A DNA stretch of 64,000 nucleotides from Penelope pileata (lineage: Eukaryota; Chordata; Aves; Galliformes; Cracidae), in contig WBMW01003969.1 in the NCBI GenBank assembly GCA_013396635.1, forward strand, positions 1,261,426 through 1,325,425, written 5' to 3'. Positions 23,228 through 36,035 of this stretch are shown here, one piece after another. Both the position numbers and the translations under genes were made by a program. Below the pieces are notes generated by a model. It worked only from the letters and a program-made list of their open reading frames with translations, did no database searches and was not told the DNA's origin. The number at the start of each line of letters is the position of its first letter. Positions within the stretch are counted from its first letter, which is position 1.

Positions 23228-26200
23228 CTGAAAATATACAAGGAAGAACGTATAAGGATTAAGGTGAAGTCCACTGTTTCCTGAAATGCAAGTGGAGGCA
23301 CATCCTTTTTCAATTCCCAGGCTTTCTGACTTCATAATGCTGCATTAAAAAGGACATCTTTTAGCCTTACACATTCCAGAAAAACATTATTGACACAAGG
23401 GATATTAGCTTATTAACTGCATTTCTATTTACTGGTCAGAGACCTTCAGTTGTACCTTGTGTGCAGACCTCAAAAGTTTTAGAAACCAAAACTACTTAAC
23501 TGCTTTGTAAAATGAGCTAACATGTAAGTCTCTGAAATAGTAGCTTATTTGATAAAGGTAACTTTTTCCCTCAATAGGTTGGGTTTTTTTATATTTTAAA
23601 AATTTTTACTCCTTTGGTTAATGGCTTCTATGGAGAAGAAGATACTATTCCATTTCCAAAATGCAGTCACATCTCTGTATATGGCTCTTGTCCTGAGAAA
23701 TACTGTCTTTGAGACAGGTGACAGCACAACCCAAAACAGCAGGGCCTGTAAATAGAGAAATTATGAGTCAGTTCTGCTTTTACCACAGGAAATAAACCAC
23801 CACTCTCATATAGAGAAGTAGGCAGATATATTTTCCAGCTACTGATGCTGAAAGGCAAATCTAAATGCAATCATTCCTTTTTCAAAGTTTAATGGTGAGC
23901 CAAAGCATGTAGGCCAAACTTTTTTGAGTTGTCTCACCAAAGTTCCTATTCATCTATGTCAAAAATGAATCCTATTCAGAAACTCACTCTGAAATACTGA
24001 CAAGGGCTGTAGCAACAGATCTTTGCTGCAAATACATAGCAGAGCTGGGCTGATGGGACTTGCAACAGTTTACTTCAGCAAATGTTATCTTAGTAAGTCC
24101 AGCCAAATGCTGGATGCATATCCATACGTAGAATGGATCCACAAAGTAATATCCAAGATTTATGTACAAAACGCAGGTTCAGATAGAGCCTCTTCCATAC
24201 AGCAAAGACTCTGAGCAGTTCACAGACCTCCAGTGCAACATTTCTGTTTCCAAATGCTATCTAACAAACAGTAAATTTGGGTCTATTTTAGGAACAGAAA
24301 CATAGAGACATTTTTTGCACTTATGAATAACACTGAATTAAACCAAGACACACATTGCTACTTAATTAAAGCATTTCAAGGTCACCTCATTCCAAAGAAG
24401 CCCACATAATTATTACAGTGTCATGTCTCGATATTTCATTGCTAATTTATATTGCTTTGCTGAATATTAACACAATATCATTAAGAAATTAAGCAGTAAA
24501 ATATGAAGACTCTGCTCTGTGACTCTACAGCTTTTGGCAACAAGCAGCAAGCTGTCTCCTCTCTCACCAACATCCACGCTCGATCATGAAGTTGTAGTGA
24601 CAAGTACATCGCCTTTTTCTCATTATTTCCCCACTTTCTGGCTGCATGCTCAAACAAGGAAGGTTCCAGGCAACTCTTAGTCCTATGTGTAAAAGTAACT
24701 ATTCTTTCCAGTTCTGTGACTAAGGCTCTATTAATCCTGACTGTCATGTAAGTGAGATAATAAGAACCCACCCAAAAATGTAGGGATAGCTGGAGCATGA
24801 CCCCTCACTTGTTTTTTTGCGCTTGTTAATGGGGTTAGCGATTGAGGAAGATGCTGGGCAGAGAGACACGGCAAATATCTACTCAAGACACAACTGGGAA
24901 ATTGGCTGGAGAAAACTTCTTTGTGTTGTGCCATCAGTATATGTCTGTCAGAGCTAGAGGAACTGCCTCCAAGAAAAGAGAAAACAGATCAGTCTCCGCC
25001 CTTCTCTCATAAGACGAAATACTTTGTTTTCACCTCACATGAAAACTCAGAGCTAAGCGAACAACCCCAGGGTGCAACCACGTATGCAGACAAGATCTCA
25101 GTAGTGTAAGGCATGTCCTACCCCTCCCTTAGCTCATACAGCCCTCTCCTCACGCACCTCAGCTCAAGCCCAGAGATCAGCAGAGCTGTGTTAGCATCAG
25201 CCATTCCCTTGTTTGCACTGAAGGTGGTGGCTTCTGCATCGTCTATATTGCTGGAAGCGTGAGCCCAGATGCTTTCTATTTGCCAGCATACACTCCTAGG
25301 GATTAAGATATAATTGTAAGTCAGTGTTGCTTGACAACAATGTTGCTTTCTTCCCTTGACTAGTTCTGAAGAAATCTGCATAGTCTCATATGTTTTCTAT
25401 TCACCTGCCTCCCAGTTTCTTGCCTGCAGTCTCTTATTGTAATATTGCTGCTTCTAGTGCTGTCCCGGGCCCTACAAACCATTCATTTTTGTCCCTTTCC
25501 ACAGCCTAGTATGATATGCATCCAAACTCTAAATCAGTGCCTGCTTCCTGATTGTGCTTCAGTTCTTCTTTAGCTACTGCCCCCCGGCAGGCTTTGACAC
25601 AATGAGGCTCTTGCCAGTCTGCCTATGACCCTGCTTCTCATCATCAGGTTTTACTCCACAGGACTCACTGGCCTTCCACAGCACTGAATCCAACTCATCT
25701 GTTCGTGTCTTGGCGTTTCCTTTCACACAAGTACTGTTCTCAGCAGCTTCATGCATCCCATGCTCTGTGATGAGTTCTCTCAGCGGCTGCCTGATTGCTG
25801 CTACGTGCCTGAATGTTCCATGCTTTGCATTTACAGCCCCTAACAGAGTTGGGGGAGGCTTTCTAAGCCTCCTCTTTCAGGCTCCCATTCTCTGTTTCAT
25901 GTATCACTCGATAGCTTGTATTATAAGATCCAATATTGAAAGACTGTTTTGCAAGATAATAATTGCAAGATTAGTAGACACTGGTTTTGTGAGAGACTCA
26001 GCTATTATTTCTTCACGCTTCTGATTTCCTTTGCTGGAAGCTTACCTTTCTGCTTCCCCTTTCCACAGCTTTACATGGGTCTCTGCAGCTGCAGTAACAG
26101 CTCTCCCGGAGCACACGGCGGGCAGCAGGGCTTAGTTTGTTTTCCTCCTTTATTTAGCCCTGCAGCCAGGTTGTACTTCTGCTATTGTGATCTAAGGAAC

Positions 26201-26967
26201 AAGGTACTAAACATGCCCTCCTTTCCTCTTCATCTGCTCAGGGGAATGGGAATCTGAGACAACGCTCTGATTTTTTGTTCTGTGTTAGACATCTTTTGGG
26301 AAGTCTGTGTATCACATCCATCCTTTTTGGCGTCCTAACACACCCTTACACAGAGAAGGTTCAAACACTGCAGCATGGGGATCTTAATCCTTCCTGCACC
26401 TCTGCTACTGACTGTCACTGGGCCTTACTGTGAGGAGACGTCTCTCACTGTCAGGTTTTTAAGAGGCCCTGATAAAAACAGGCACCTCGCAGAGTCCGCT
26501 CAGAGAGGAACTCAGTACTCACTGCCTGACTATCATTTAGCACAGCCTAATTACTAAGACTCATTTCTGAAAATGTCTTTTGGTGGCCCTCTGTATCCCG
26601 AGCCTCTAACGCCTTTAATAGTTTGGTCACTGAGCTTCCAGACGAAGCCTGCTGTGCAATCACACTGCAGCACGCCTCCTCATTAGGAGGACATTTACCC
26701 CAATGATGGTGTGCAGCTTTCTGAACTAGACATTGCCAACTCTCAGCCCAGGTACTTATGCCCCTAAACCGTCACCTCTGACTTCTTCATGTGCTCCCAC
26801 TTCCATCTGGCATCCTCCAAGTACCCCTCGCCACAACCCATGTTCTCAGCTCAACAGCAACAGCTCTGGCCTAGCTGCCTGCATGCAAGCACGCTGAGGC
26901 CCGCCTCTGGATACCTCAGCACCAATCCCTTGTTCCTTCATGCTCAGTGCAGGGACTAGTAAACAAG

Positions 26968-27370
26968 ACTTAGGAGAAGCTGCTGAGGGAACTGAGGCTG
27001 TTTAGTCCGGAGAAGAGGATGCTGAGGGGAGACCGCATCACTCTCTACAACTGCCTGAAAAGAGGCTGCAGTGAGGGGGGTGTCCATCTCTTCTTAGGTT
27101 GTAAGTGACAGGATGTGAGACAATGGCCTTGAGTACCTCCAGGGAAGGTTTAGATTGGATATCAGGAAGAACTTCTTCACAGAGAGGGTGGTTAGGCCTT
27201 GGAGTGGGCTGCCCAGGGAGGTGGTGGAGTCCCAATCCCTGGAGGTATTCAAGAGATGTCTGGATGCAGCACTAAGAGACATGGCTTAGTGGTGGGACTG
27301 AGTTTGATGGTTGGACTTGGTGATCTTGAAGATCTTTTCCAATCTTGATGACTTTTTGACTGTATGATGC
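26968..27370 (+). mobile_element. CR1 LINE 3' fragment
   Basis: About 400 bp of CR1 3' end on the plus strand: AGGAGAAGCTGCTGAGGGAA, CTGTTTAGTCCGGAGAAGAG, ATCAGGAAGAACTTCTTCAC, GGGCTGCCCAGGGAGGTGGT, TTGGACTTGGTGATCTTGAA, and a terminal CTTTTTGACTGTATGATG. It covers the end of ORF2 and the 3' UTR, is 5'-truncated and antisense to the gene. The GGTTGGACTTGGTGATCTT type of 3' UTR differs from the copies at 1307 and 51125, so more than one CR1 subfamily is present. Confidence 0.9.
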
Positions 27371-28756
27371 GCAGCAGAGTTATGCCACTGTACTGCGGAA
27401 CGTGAAATCTTGAGTAAAACTCCCAGCTGACTCCAGCACAATTTTTAGATGCTTAAATAAGTAATGGCACCGGACACTGTTCGGGTCACATCCAAAACAA
27501 AGAGACCCAAAGCTAGCTGACGAAACTGAACTTTCCAGATGACTGTGCAGCCTGAGGGTCAACGCTTCCTGGTGAGAATGAATAGCACAACTTCCTCAGA
27601 AGCCACTGCGACATGTCTAAGCTCTGATGGGTCTCATTCCTCCTCCAGCTGGTAAGTGTTATTTACAAGAGAACTACAGGAGCATCAAAACAAATCACAC
27701 TTTTATGTATGTGTAATGATATAGTTCTATTACAGTTTATAGCATATACTCCTGAGTAAATAATACACTGCTGAGATGTTGCTGCCTCTTGTGTCAGCTC
27801 TGGCATATATTTAAAAACAGCCAGCCTGGCAAAACATTACTGACAAGCCCACAGAGACCGGGAAATTAAAGGTAATAACCACTCATCTGGGCTGGAAGTT
27901 CATTTCAAATTCATTCCCCTTCTCTCTTCCCATCCACACCTCTATGAAAGCAGAAGGATTAGCACTCTGGACATCCAGCATAAACTGTCCTTTTTCTCTC
28001 CCTTGCAGATTCACTTTAGATTTCCACTAGTACTTTAAGGTCATTTTTGTGGTTTAATTTGAAAAGACGTGGTGCCTGCAGGGATTAGGGAAGTGTCTTG
28101 CAAAAGCACAGAACTCAGTCTTGGAGGGGAATAGAAGTCATGAAGACAGTGATAAAAGCAGGAACAGGGTACAGGGATATTGCAGGTTGCAGCAGCCTTC
28201 ACGGAAAAATAATTGCTGCTGCTATCAGACGAATGTTCTTATCATCAAGAAAATCATCAACCAGAAATCTCTATTTTGACTTCAAAGCAAATCCAGCACT
28301 GTCTCACCACAGGGCACTTATCACATTCATTAATTCACAAGAAAATTTCTTTTAAAGTCTTGAATGCATATTTACAGCTTACTTTAAATTTCTCTTTAGT
28401 ATTACTTTATAATAAGAGAAAAACACTCAAACATTCAACTCACATAGGTTGATATACTGTCCTCTGGAAATACCACAAAAATAGGCTAATGGTCTTTAAG
28501 ATTCCTGTGACTCATTTCTCTAATTCACTGACTCCATAAAACAATGTCTGTGGCAATCACTCCAGGCCTTAATGTTCCCAGAAATAATGTATAAGCACTT
28601 AATGCATGGTGGTGCCACCAAGTATTGATGAAAAGTGTTACGTGCAAGATCAAGTAGTCTCATCAAACGCTAATTACCAAAGCGGGAGCTGGAATGGACG
28701 TTACAATTCTAAAGTAGGACTTTTTTCCTTAACGGTATGCGTGTAAAGAAAAAGAC

Positions 28757-28770
28757 AGACACACACACAC
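28757..28770. repeat. Short CA microsatellite
   Basis: About seven CA units (GACACACACACACATC context), followed by TATATATG. A short simple repeat. Confidence 0.8.
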
Positions 28771-31084
28771 ATCTATATATGCACAATGGCAGCTGCAGCT
28801 GCATAAATAGCTGCATAAATTCCCAGTTCCTTCCTGCTAAAACTGGAGCTAAATTTATACAATTTAGTATTTACTGAAGGGTTCTCACAACCTGTAAGTG
28901 TCTATGGCTGTGGATGGCGGTGAGGCAGAATATTATACCATCCTGTCGATCCTGATTATTTTTTGGCTCCTAATACCCCAAAAATTCCAGACCATGTCTT
29001 CTGTGAATAGACCATGGAGGTATGCAGAGAGCTGGAGAAGTCACATAAAGGTATTCCCTGAGCTTCCGTTTCTACTACCCTGCAGTCTAAAGATGGTTGT
29101 GAATTGGAGAGAAAAACACAAATATTTTTTGTCATCTTCTTCCAAATGTTCATCTGACATCACCATCAATAAAAGCGCTGATTATCCTGGTTTGCAGCTT
29201 CTCTGTTCCCCCAAATGAGGCCTAATTAAGCATTATGTGGATGAGCGTCATGAGAATTATATTTTATTCAGCCTTGTTTCTCTCTCGGAGTAACCCTTTC
29301 AGCACTGATGTCTAGTTCTCCCCCATGGGGCTTTAAATGATTTTACAGCAAATAGATCCTTGCAATTTGGGGATCAAGCAACATAAAAAATCAAAGGCAG
29401 AGATACAGGAAAACTTAAAGTGAAGGCTTGACCTCTGAAAGATGCTAATTTGATCCCAAGTTCGTAATTATCCTTTTGATAGTTGAACAACAAAGTCAAC
29501 AGGACCCTGAGCAATGGCTCCTGTAGGAAGTCCTTCTCCAGGGAGACGGTAGTGGTAAACAAGTAAACAACAACTCAAATCAAACAAGAAGGGAAAATAC
29601 ACTCTGTGGCCACTTCTGCTAAAATGTCACGCATGTACACGCGGAGTGTGTCGGATGGACAGCACTTTGCAGTGTAGTGTAAATACCAAGAGAGCGCCTT
29701 GCTTGCTCTCGAGTCTCCCAAATCAGCAGCTGACTGGCAGGTAGCGTGAAGCCTCAGGATTGGCCCTGTGCAAAAATGATTTCAGTGGTGAAGTGTTTTT
29801 GGGTTAGTACCCTGAGGAGTAGCTGGGAAAAAAACACACTGTTTTTGTTTTACAGGCAAGAGGATTTCATGCACAGTTGAATAAACACTCTTCTAAAGCT
29901 CAGCCTCCTCTGCCTCGATCCAGTCAAAAATTAGATTTTGTGGTTCTTGAAAAATCTTTCAGAACGTATTCATGATGAGACAAACTACAGGATAAAGAGA
30001 CCACGTTGTCTCACACTGGTAGTTCCTGAAAAGGGATTCTGCTTTGACCTGGATTCTCGGTAGCTTATGTAATGGGTCCATGGATCTATTCAGCTCGTGT
30101 CTCTTTTGCAGCAGTTTTGACAAATAATGTAATATATTCTGATCTACACAGGGTATACTTAAAGACCTATTGGTAGCATTTAAAATGTAACTTGCATGCC
30201 TGCCTGAAATTCAGCTGAAAAAAATGAGCTCCTCTCCACCTCCAAACCCCCTTAACAAGAGTTCATTATAAATGTATTTACAATTGAGATGCAACCAACA
30301 GGCGATGTTTGGCTCCAGTTTGAAATAACTCAGAGTAGAGATGGGAGTATACAAAGACCAGGCAGCAGTTTAGGTTAGACTTCAACCTAAGACGTAAGTC
30401 TCACAACTGCTTTTATGACATATTTGAATCCAAATAACAAGAACGCAGGTCGGGCCAACTAATGGTACTTCTCTTGCCATTCTGACCAGTGCAGCCCCCT
30501 GAGGCAGCTGCCACTGTTTCAGCTGGCTAAACCTCATTACTGGATGTCCAGTCCCTTGTCACCTGCAGCCAACAGCAGAGCAGACTGGATACAATTTGGA
30601 CTCCAAATCAAAGCTGAAAAATATCTGAAATTCTCTTCCTCTCTCAGAGCCCATTGTGCACTTGAAAATTCAAGGTTTGTAGTTAGTTTCTGGATTTTAA
30701 ATATAATCTGTATGCTGCTCATGGCCAGCACATTTAGGCTATCAGCCAAGGCTCAACCAAGAGTTCTGCTATTACATTTTCTCAGCTAAAATCCAGTGCT
30801 TCTAAGTAACTGATAAGAAGTCACACTTTCAAATGATTTATACAGGGAGGCACTTCAAGGAAGATTTTTCATTTAAAATGCCGCTGCTGCTTGGGACCGG
30901 GAGCGTGCAAGACATTGTTCTCAGCTTTTCCTGAACATGTGGCCTCTGGTTAGGAGCCCATCCCGACGCCCGCGGATACAAGCGGATTTCCTGTGCATGG
31001 TGACGAGTTGTTTGAAACGCACACACAGGTTCCTCCTGCCAGGAGCATCCTTTCTTCCCCTCTCAGCTGCTGTCCTGGTGTGCA

Positions 31085-31240
31085 CAAAGCCACACTTCAT
31101 TATTCATGAGAAGCATTTTCTGCCGAAAACCGGGGGATTTGGTGCGCTACTGATCTCTGACCTTTGCAAGCAGCAGGGACGAATAATTCATAAGGGGTGC
31201 AAATGGAAGCCAGACAAGCCATCTGAGGCCTGGGCATGAC
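31085..31240. promoter_or_regulatory. Candidate conserved non-coding element (unproven)
   Basis: A non-repetitive stretch carrying CATTATTCATGAG (POU/homeodomain-like) at 31098-31110, TGACCTTTGCA (nuclear-receptor half-site/DR1-like) at 31158-31168 and GAATAATTCATAAG at 31181-31194. The grouping and the lack of CR1 or simple repeats suggest an intronic enhancer. Conservation cannot be judged from one sequence. Confidence 0.25.
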
Positions 31241-34200
31241 TGCTGTCTGGGGGAACCTTCCCTGCTCCCCTGGGGGTGTTGGTTATGAGCTTCTCTTCTG
31301 CACTCGTAACCTAATTCAGCTTCCGCTCCATCATAGGCCTCTCACATCTTCAATAGAAACCCATTTTGCCAGCATGATGGGGCATTCTGCACGATGGACA
31401 GATGCTATCATCCTTTAATGGAGGTCTTGTGTTCAACAAGTGGCACTTGGCATGCAATAAAAAACATCGAACAAATTTGGCTGCAAGCGAAATGAAGATC
31501 CCAGCATTACGCCTTTGAAAATAAATGCTTTGTATCTTGACTATTGTGGTCTCCCAGTCACTATTTCATCCAGCTGAGGTAGTTCGAAGTTGATCCTTCT
31601 GCCTTGGAGCATGCCTAGGATGGCAGTCAGTGAAGATATCTTTTAGATTCTCAAAATGCATCTTGGCTATTGGGAAGCAGTTGACTAGGTTTTGCTTAAA
31701 GAACAACAAATGTATTAGCAAAGCCCTGTATGCTGCAATTACTGAATTGATGATATGCAGAAGGGCTTTCAGAGCCTGAGATTTCATACTCTGGTCTGCA
31801 TGTCAGTGTTCAAGGTGCATAGATCTGTGCCCTCCTGGAGAAGTAGGAGGCTTATTATAGCCTAACAACTCATAAAACCAAAAAACATGTCAGCTCTGCA
31901 TGGAAATCTGGTTTCAATTCACAAATACTGACACAAGCCGCAGGAATATAGTACCATGCATGAAATCACTTCTAAGGGGTGGAATATATTGCACATTTAC
32001 TGAAACATCTAAAATTTGCACCTAGATTTTAAATTCCTACAGCCTTTAACATCTCTGTTTCCTCTCAAATCAGCAAAGAGAAAGCATGTGCCCCAGGTGG
32101 AAGTGTCTCTGGTCTATAGGGAAATGGATGCCGGTTTTCAGAACACTGTTCCGCCAGGCACTGGCCAGTTGCCTGAGGTAGGGCAGCTGATGCCATTCAA
32201 AAGATTCTGCTTGTTCAAAGCATAGACTACAGGAAAAAATGTGTGTCAAACTTTTTAAAAAGGCTTAACACCCTTGCCAGCTAAACACTGATCCTGGTGT
32301 GTACCCAAAATTCTCACATCTACTAAACTAAACAAAATACCTTTATTTCTTTTCCTGAGGAGATCCATTTAAATAAACGGTGGAAAAGTGCCTGAAAAAA
32401 TTCAAGGACATGATTTAAGGACACAATAACCCAAGTTTAGAATCAAATGGTGAAAGGAAAGGCATAAATTTGCCTGAAAGTCAGCACTGAAACCGTAAAT
32501 TTGTTGTTTCCCCTATTAAAAATACACTTTGGCTGAATTTGCTGCCGCAAACCAGCAGGGGCCTGAGATGGTTATGGAGAGGGCTGTGAGGACGACTTGC
32601 AGGGCAGACAGGTCCCTGCCCAAGGGAGGAGGGCGAAGGTGACCCTGCTCGCTGTGGCTGAGCTCGGTGCTGTTTGGCAGCAGCAGCCCTCGCGCCAGCC
32701 CGCCTGTTCCCCCCGCAACACCCCGAGCTTCAGAGCGGTGGCAGAGCCAGCCCGCGGGCTGTCAGCACGACAGAGCCCTAACGAGGCACACAGGACATTG
32801 CACCTTAAAAGTGCCGAACGCTTTGGAGAACAAAACAACCCAAAGACAAGACTCTCGCTGCTCCAAACGCCTCAACATGACAGTGTCGGGGTCCACTGCT
32901 GGTGCTGTTCTGGCTGGCGTTTGGCCACGCCTGAATGAAAGAAAAGTGCTGATCTTCTGTCTGAGGCTGCGGCATCGTTAATTGTTTCAGAGCGGTGTCA
33001 GGACTCAGCAGATGGCAGATAAGGAGCTGACTTTCTGATATTTTGATTTAAAATGCAAACCCTAAAATTATGAGTTTAACAGGCATATGAATATAGACGC
33101 ACAATGTTAATGCTCTTTTTGTCAGAGGCAGATTCTGGGCTCTCTGCAGACTTCTCTATGAGGGCTGAAAATGGGTGAACTGATGTCAGCAGCTCTTGTG
33201 ATTTTATTGCAAGTCTTGCAGCAGTGAGGCATTTTTCTGAAGGCTGCTCCTCCAGTCAAGAGAACAGAGTGAGAATGTCAGCTCCACTTCTTTTCCCAAT
33301 AGATCTACATTCCTAGCGAAGTTGGAAAATGTGAATCTTTAATTCCTCAAACCAGACAGCAAATAGTAAGGCCTCCAAAAGCAGGCATCCATTCATACAT
33401 TCTAATGCCACTTTTGTGGTGACAGGATCCTCAGGACTGCAATAATATGTTTTGACAGAGGGAAACCTCTTTTGACCAAGGTTAATCCCAACCACTAACA
33501 TTCTTCTTCCCCTTCCTGGATTTCAGCCGAGACCGCTTTGGTCAGCAGCGATGGAGGCCTGCCCCCCGCTGTCCACCTGCTCTGAGCCCTGGGGCAAAGA
33601 ACTGGGGCCGCAGCACTGCCCCTGTGTCTGTCTGTCCGCACTGGGGTGGCTTCATGACACTCCAGCCCTAGTTGTGCCTCTCACCATGACACAGGCTGCA
33701 TGCCCCCCTGTCTGCGTGAAGGACCCAGCCAACCTCCCTTCAGGCTGGGTTTAAAACTCCTTACGGGGAGCACTGATTCCTTCTTGTCCCCAACCACTTG
33801 CATCCAAGCACCACAGCAGTGTGAAATGAGTGGGGGTTTGAGCACCAGTTGTTCTGCCAAAGCAGGGGAGGGTAATTAAAGCACTTTCTGCTTTCTGGTC
33901 TAATTTTTGTAGTGTGCTTAGACTGAGTCTTCACATGACTCTGGCAGAGGGTGCGCACGCTTTTCTCTTCAGCTAGTACAAGAACAGAAAAGCCACAAGC
34001 TGTCACATCTCTGCAAAGTCCAAATGTGTCACTCCAAGTGCCAAAAACCTGGGTGTCATTTACTTGACGAGCCTGGGACCCTCGCTCCCATCTAGAGCTC
34101 GCACTGCGCCGCAGATGTCCCAGTACGTCTTGGCACACGTGCCGCTTCCAGTGGGGGCCATATCCTCACCTTCACACTCCTCAGCTGTGAGGCTTGGGAC

Positions 34201-34774
34201 CATTATATTCTCCGTTTTCTTCTATGCCTTCAAACTGCAAACTGCCATTTGGATTCCCTTATCTACATATGCAATGGCTCTTTGCATGGGAATTAAGTGT
34301 GTCCCCAGTGGGTTTGGCTCCCGCTCTGCCCGTCCCTTGGCAGCAGCATCCCACAAGTCCCTTGGATCTCTGGGATTTTTGAGCAGGCAAGAAGCGAAGC
34401 GCCTGCACCATTGGCGCGTGTGCTTGTTTGACAGCCCTGTTGAGCGTTTCTGGGAGGCAGCTGCTATCCAGGTACCAGCTACTTGCCAAACTACAGCACA
34501 ATTGATTGTACTCCAGTGATCTATAAGGAAGTAATTACTCCATAATTTTTTTTTGTCCCTGATGTGTACCAAGCACATGATACTCATACTGGTAGTGTTA
34601 CCCTAAGTGGGCACAAATACAGACCGGCGTAAGGATAACAGGATCACTCAAGATTATCCCTTTCTATAACAGCAAGTGAAGGAATATAAGCTGCATTACT
34701 TTACAGTTCAAACATACTGTAGGATTATTTTTTTGAAAATGTACTGCATTATTGTAAGTCGATAATTGCATCCA

Positions 34775-35110
34775 GAGGAGGCCACCAAAGCTGGCAGCAG
34801 GGCTGAAGGCATGTCCTGGGAGGAGAGGCTGAGGACATTGGGCTGTCCAGTCTGGAGAAGAGGAGGCCAAGAGGTGACGTCACTGCTCCCTGCAGCTCCC
34901 TGAAGAGGGGAAACAGAGGGAGGTGCCGGGCTCTGCTCCTGGGAACCAATGACTGAATGCAAGGGAACAGCACAGAGCTGCACCAGGGAAGGGTCAGACT
35001 GGGCAATGGGAAACCTTTACCCCCTGCGGGTGGTCGAACACTGGGACCCAGGTGGTGGATGCCCCATGCCTGTCAGTGTTCAAGAGGCATTTGGACAATG
35101 CCCTCAACAA
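34775..35110 (+). mobile_element. CR1 LINE 3' fragment
   Basis: AGGAGGCCACCAAAGCTGGC, CCTGGGAGGAGAGGCTGAGG, CAGTCTGGAGAAGAGGAGGC and TTCAAGAGGCATTTGGACAA follow CR1 ORF2-end and 3' UTR order on the plus strand. The terminal octamers are lost. It ends about 245 bp from the donor of the 348-nt exon and is antisense to the gene. Confidence 0.85.
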
Positions 35111-35354
35111 CATGCTTTATTTTATTCTGCTTTAAAACAAACCTAAAATGACTTGGCCTTATTCTCCAGATTGTCACGTCTGCCCCATCATTAACGCATG
35201 GATGGGAAAGACTGATGTGCAAAACCCTGTCAAACGTGAGGGACAGCGCTCTGCAGCAGCTTGGCTCCAGCTCAGGTTGGTTTGGAGGAGGCAAGGCAGC
35301 CACCGGCTGGTGCCCTCCAGGCTGCTGGGCTGGGCACAGCCCCTTACCCCTTAC

Positions 35355-35702
35355 CTGGGTGGGCGCGCTGGAGGATAGGTGGGCCAGGTCCCCGATCCTG
35401 GCAGCTGCCCGCGGGTCGCTGGAGCTGATGAGAACGGGAGCGCTGATCTCCATGGAGTGCCGGTTGCTGGAGGCCTGGGAGGACTTGTGGGTCATGTTGA
35501 GGGCGGTGAAGGAGTGTCGCTTCTTGGCATTCTTCTTGCCCTCCACTGGCCGTGGGGCTGCCCCTGCTGCCCCCGCACCACTTGGGGTGGGACATGGCCC
35601 CAGCCCCACCGCTGTGGCTGGGTCTGGTGGTGCCTCTGAGCCGGCGGCAGCTGCTGAGAAAGTCTTATCCATCTCGATGAGCTGCTTGGCAGAGTCGTTG
35701 AG
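35355..35702 (-). CDS. SH3RF3: SH3RF3 exon: Rac-binding / linker region after SH3-2
   Basis: This 348-nt, phase 0-0 exon encodes 116 residues. It opens LNDSAKQLIEMDK, directly after SH3-2. An Ala/Pro/Gly-rich stretch follows (about residues 16-55), then a basic patch KKNAKKRHSF, then the strongly conserved RHSMEISAPVLISSSDP..AARIGDLAHL segment, ending SSSAPTQ. In POSH proteins the region between SH3-2 and SH3-3 carries the GTP-Rac-binding segment, and RHSF/RHSM look like basophilic kinase or 14-3-3-type sites; those roles are inferred, not visible. The acceptor is CGGCACCCAG|CTC and the donor CAG|GTAAGG. The start is set by the previous exon ending in phase 0 after YVE. The same frame stays open upstream through the polypyrimidine tract, so ORF-based predictors may extend this exon wrongly. 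GC content is far above the flanking introns. Confidence 0.95.
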
Positions 35703-35708
35703 CTGGGT

Positions 35709-36035
35709 GCCGGGAAGGGGGACAGAGGGAGGAAGGAAAGGAGGCAGAAGAGGAGGCAGAAGGGAAGGAAGGAAAAAAAATAACAGAAAGGAAAAGAGGT
35801 GGCAGGAGAAGAAAAGAAAAATGGAAGGGAAAGGAAGGGAAGGGAAGGGAAGGGAAGGGAAGGGAAGGGAAGGGAAGGGAAGGGGAAGAAAAAAAGAAAA
35901 AAGAAGAAAAGGAAAGAAAGGAAAAGAAGGTGGCAGAAAAAGGAAAATGAAAAAGGGGCAGAAAAAGAAAAGAGAAAGACAAATAGAAGAGGTAGAAAAA
36001 GAAGACAAAAAAGGAAAAAAAAGAAAAGGAGGGAC
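35709..36035. repeat. Polypurine tract with (GGGAA)n microsatellite core
   Basis: About 325 bp of almost pure purine on the plus strand, with a core of roughly ten GGGAA units near 35836-35885 flanked by irregular GGAA/GAAA runs. In the transcript it is a polypyrimidine run (TTCCC units) that begins immediately next to the 3' splice site of the 348-nt exon. No CT dinucleotide occurs on the plus strand between 35705 and 36053, so the transcript has no AG there. Long mirror-like purine tracts can form triplex DNA, and length polymorphism is expected. Confidence 0.95.

Larger units (their letters stand above)
23228..35354 (-). other. SH3RF3: SH3RF3 intron (12.1 kb)
   Basis: Borders are GTAAGG..TTTTCAG, phase 0. 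It holds CR1 copies at about 26968-27370 and 34775-35110, a short CA repeat near 28757 and a candidate regulatory element at 31085-31240. I see no nested gene; the remaining open frames are short and unlike any family I know. Confidence 0.85.
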
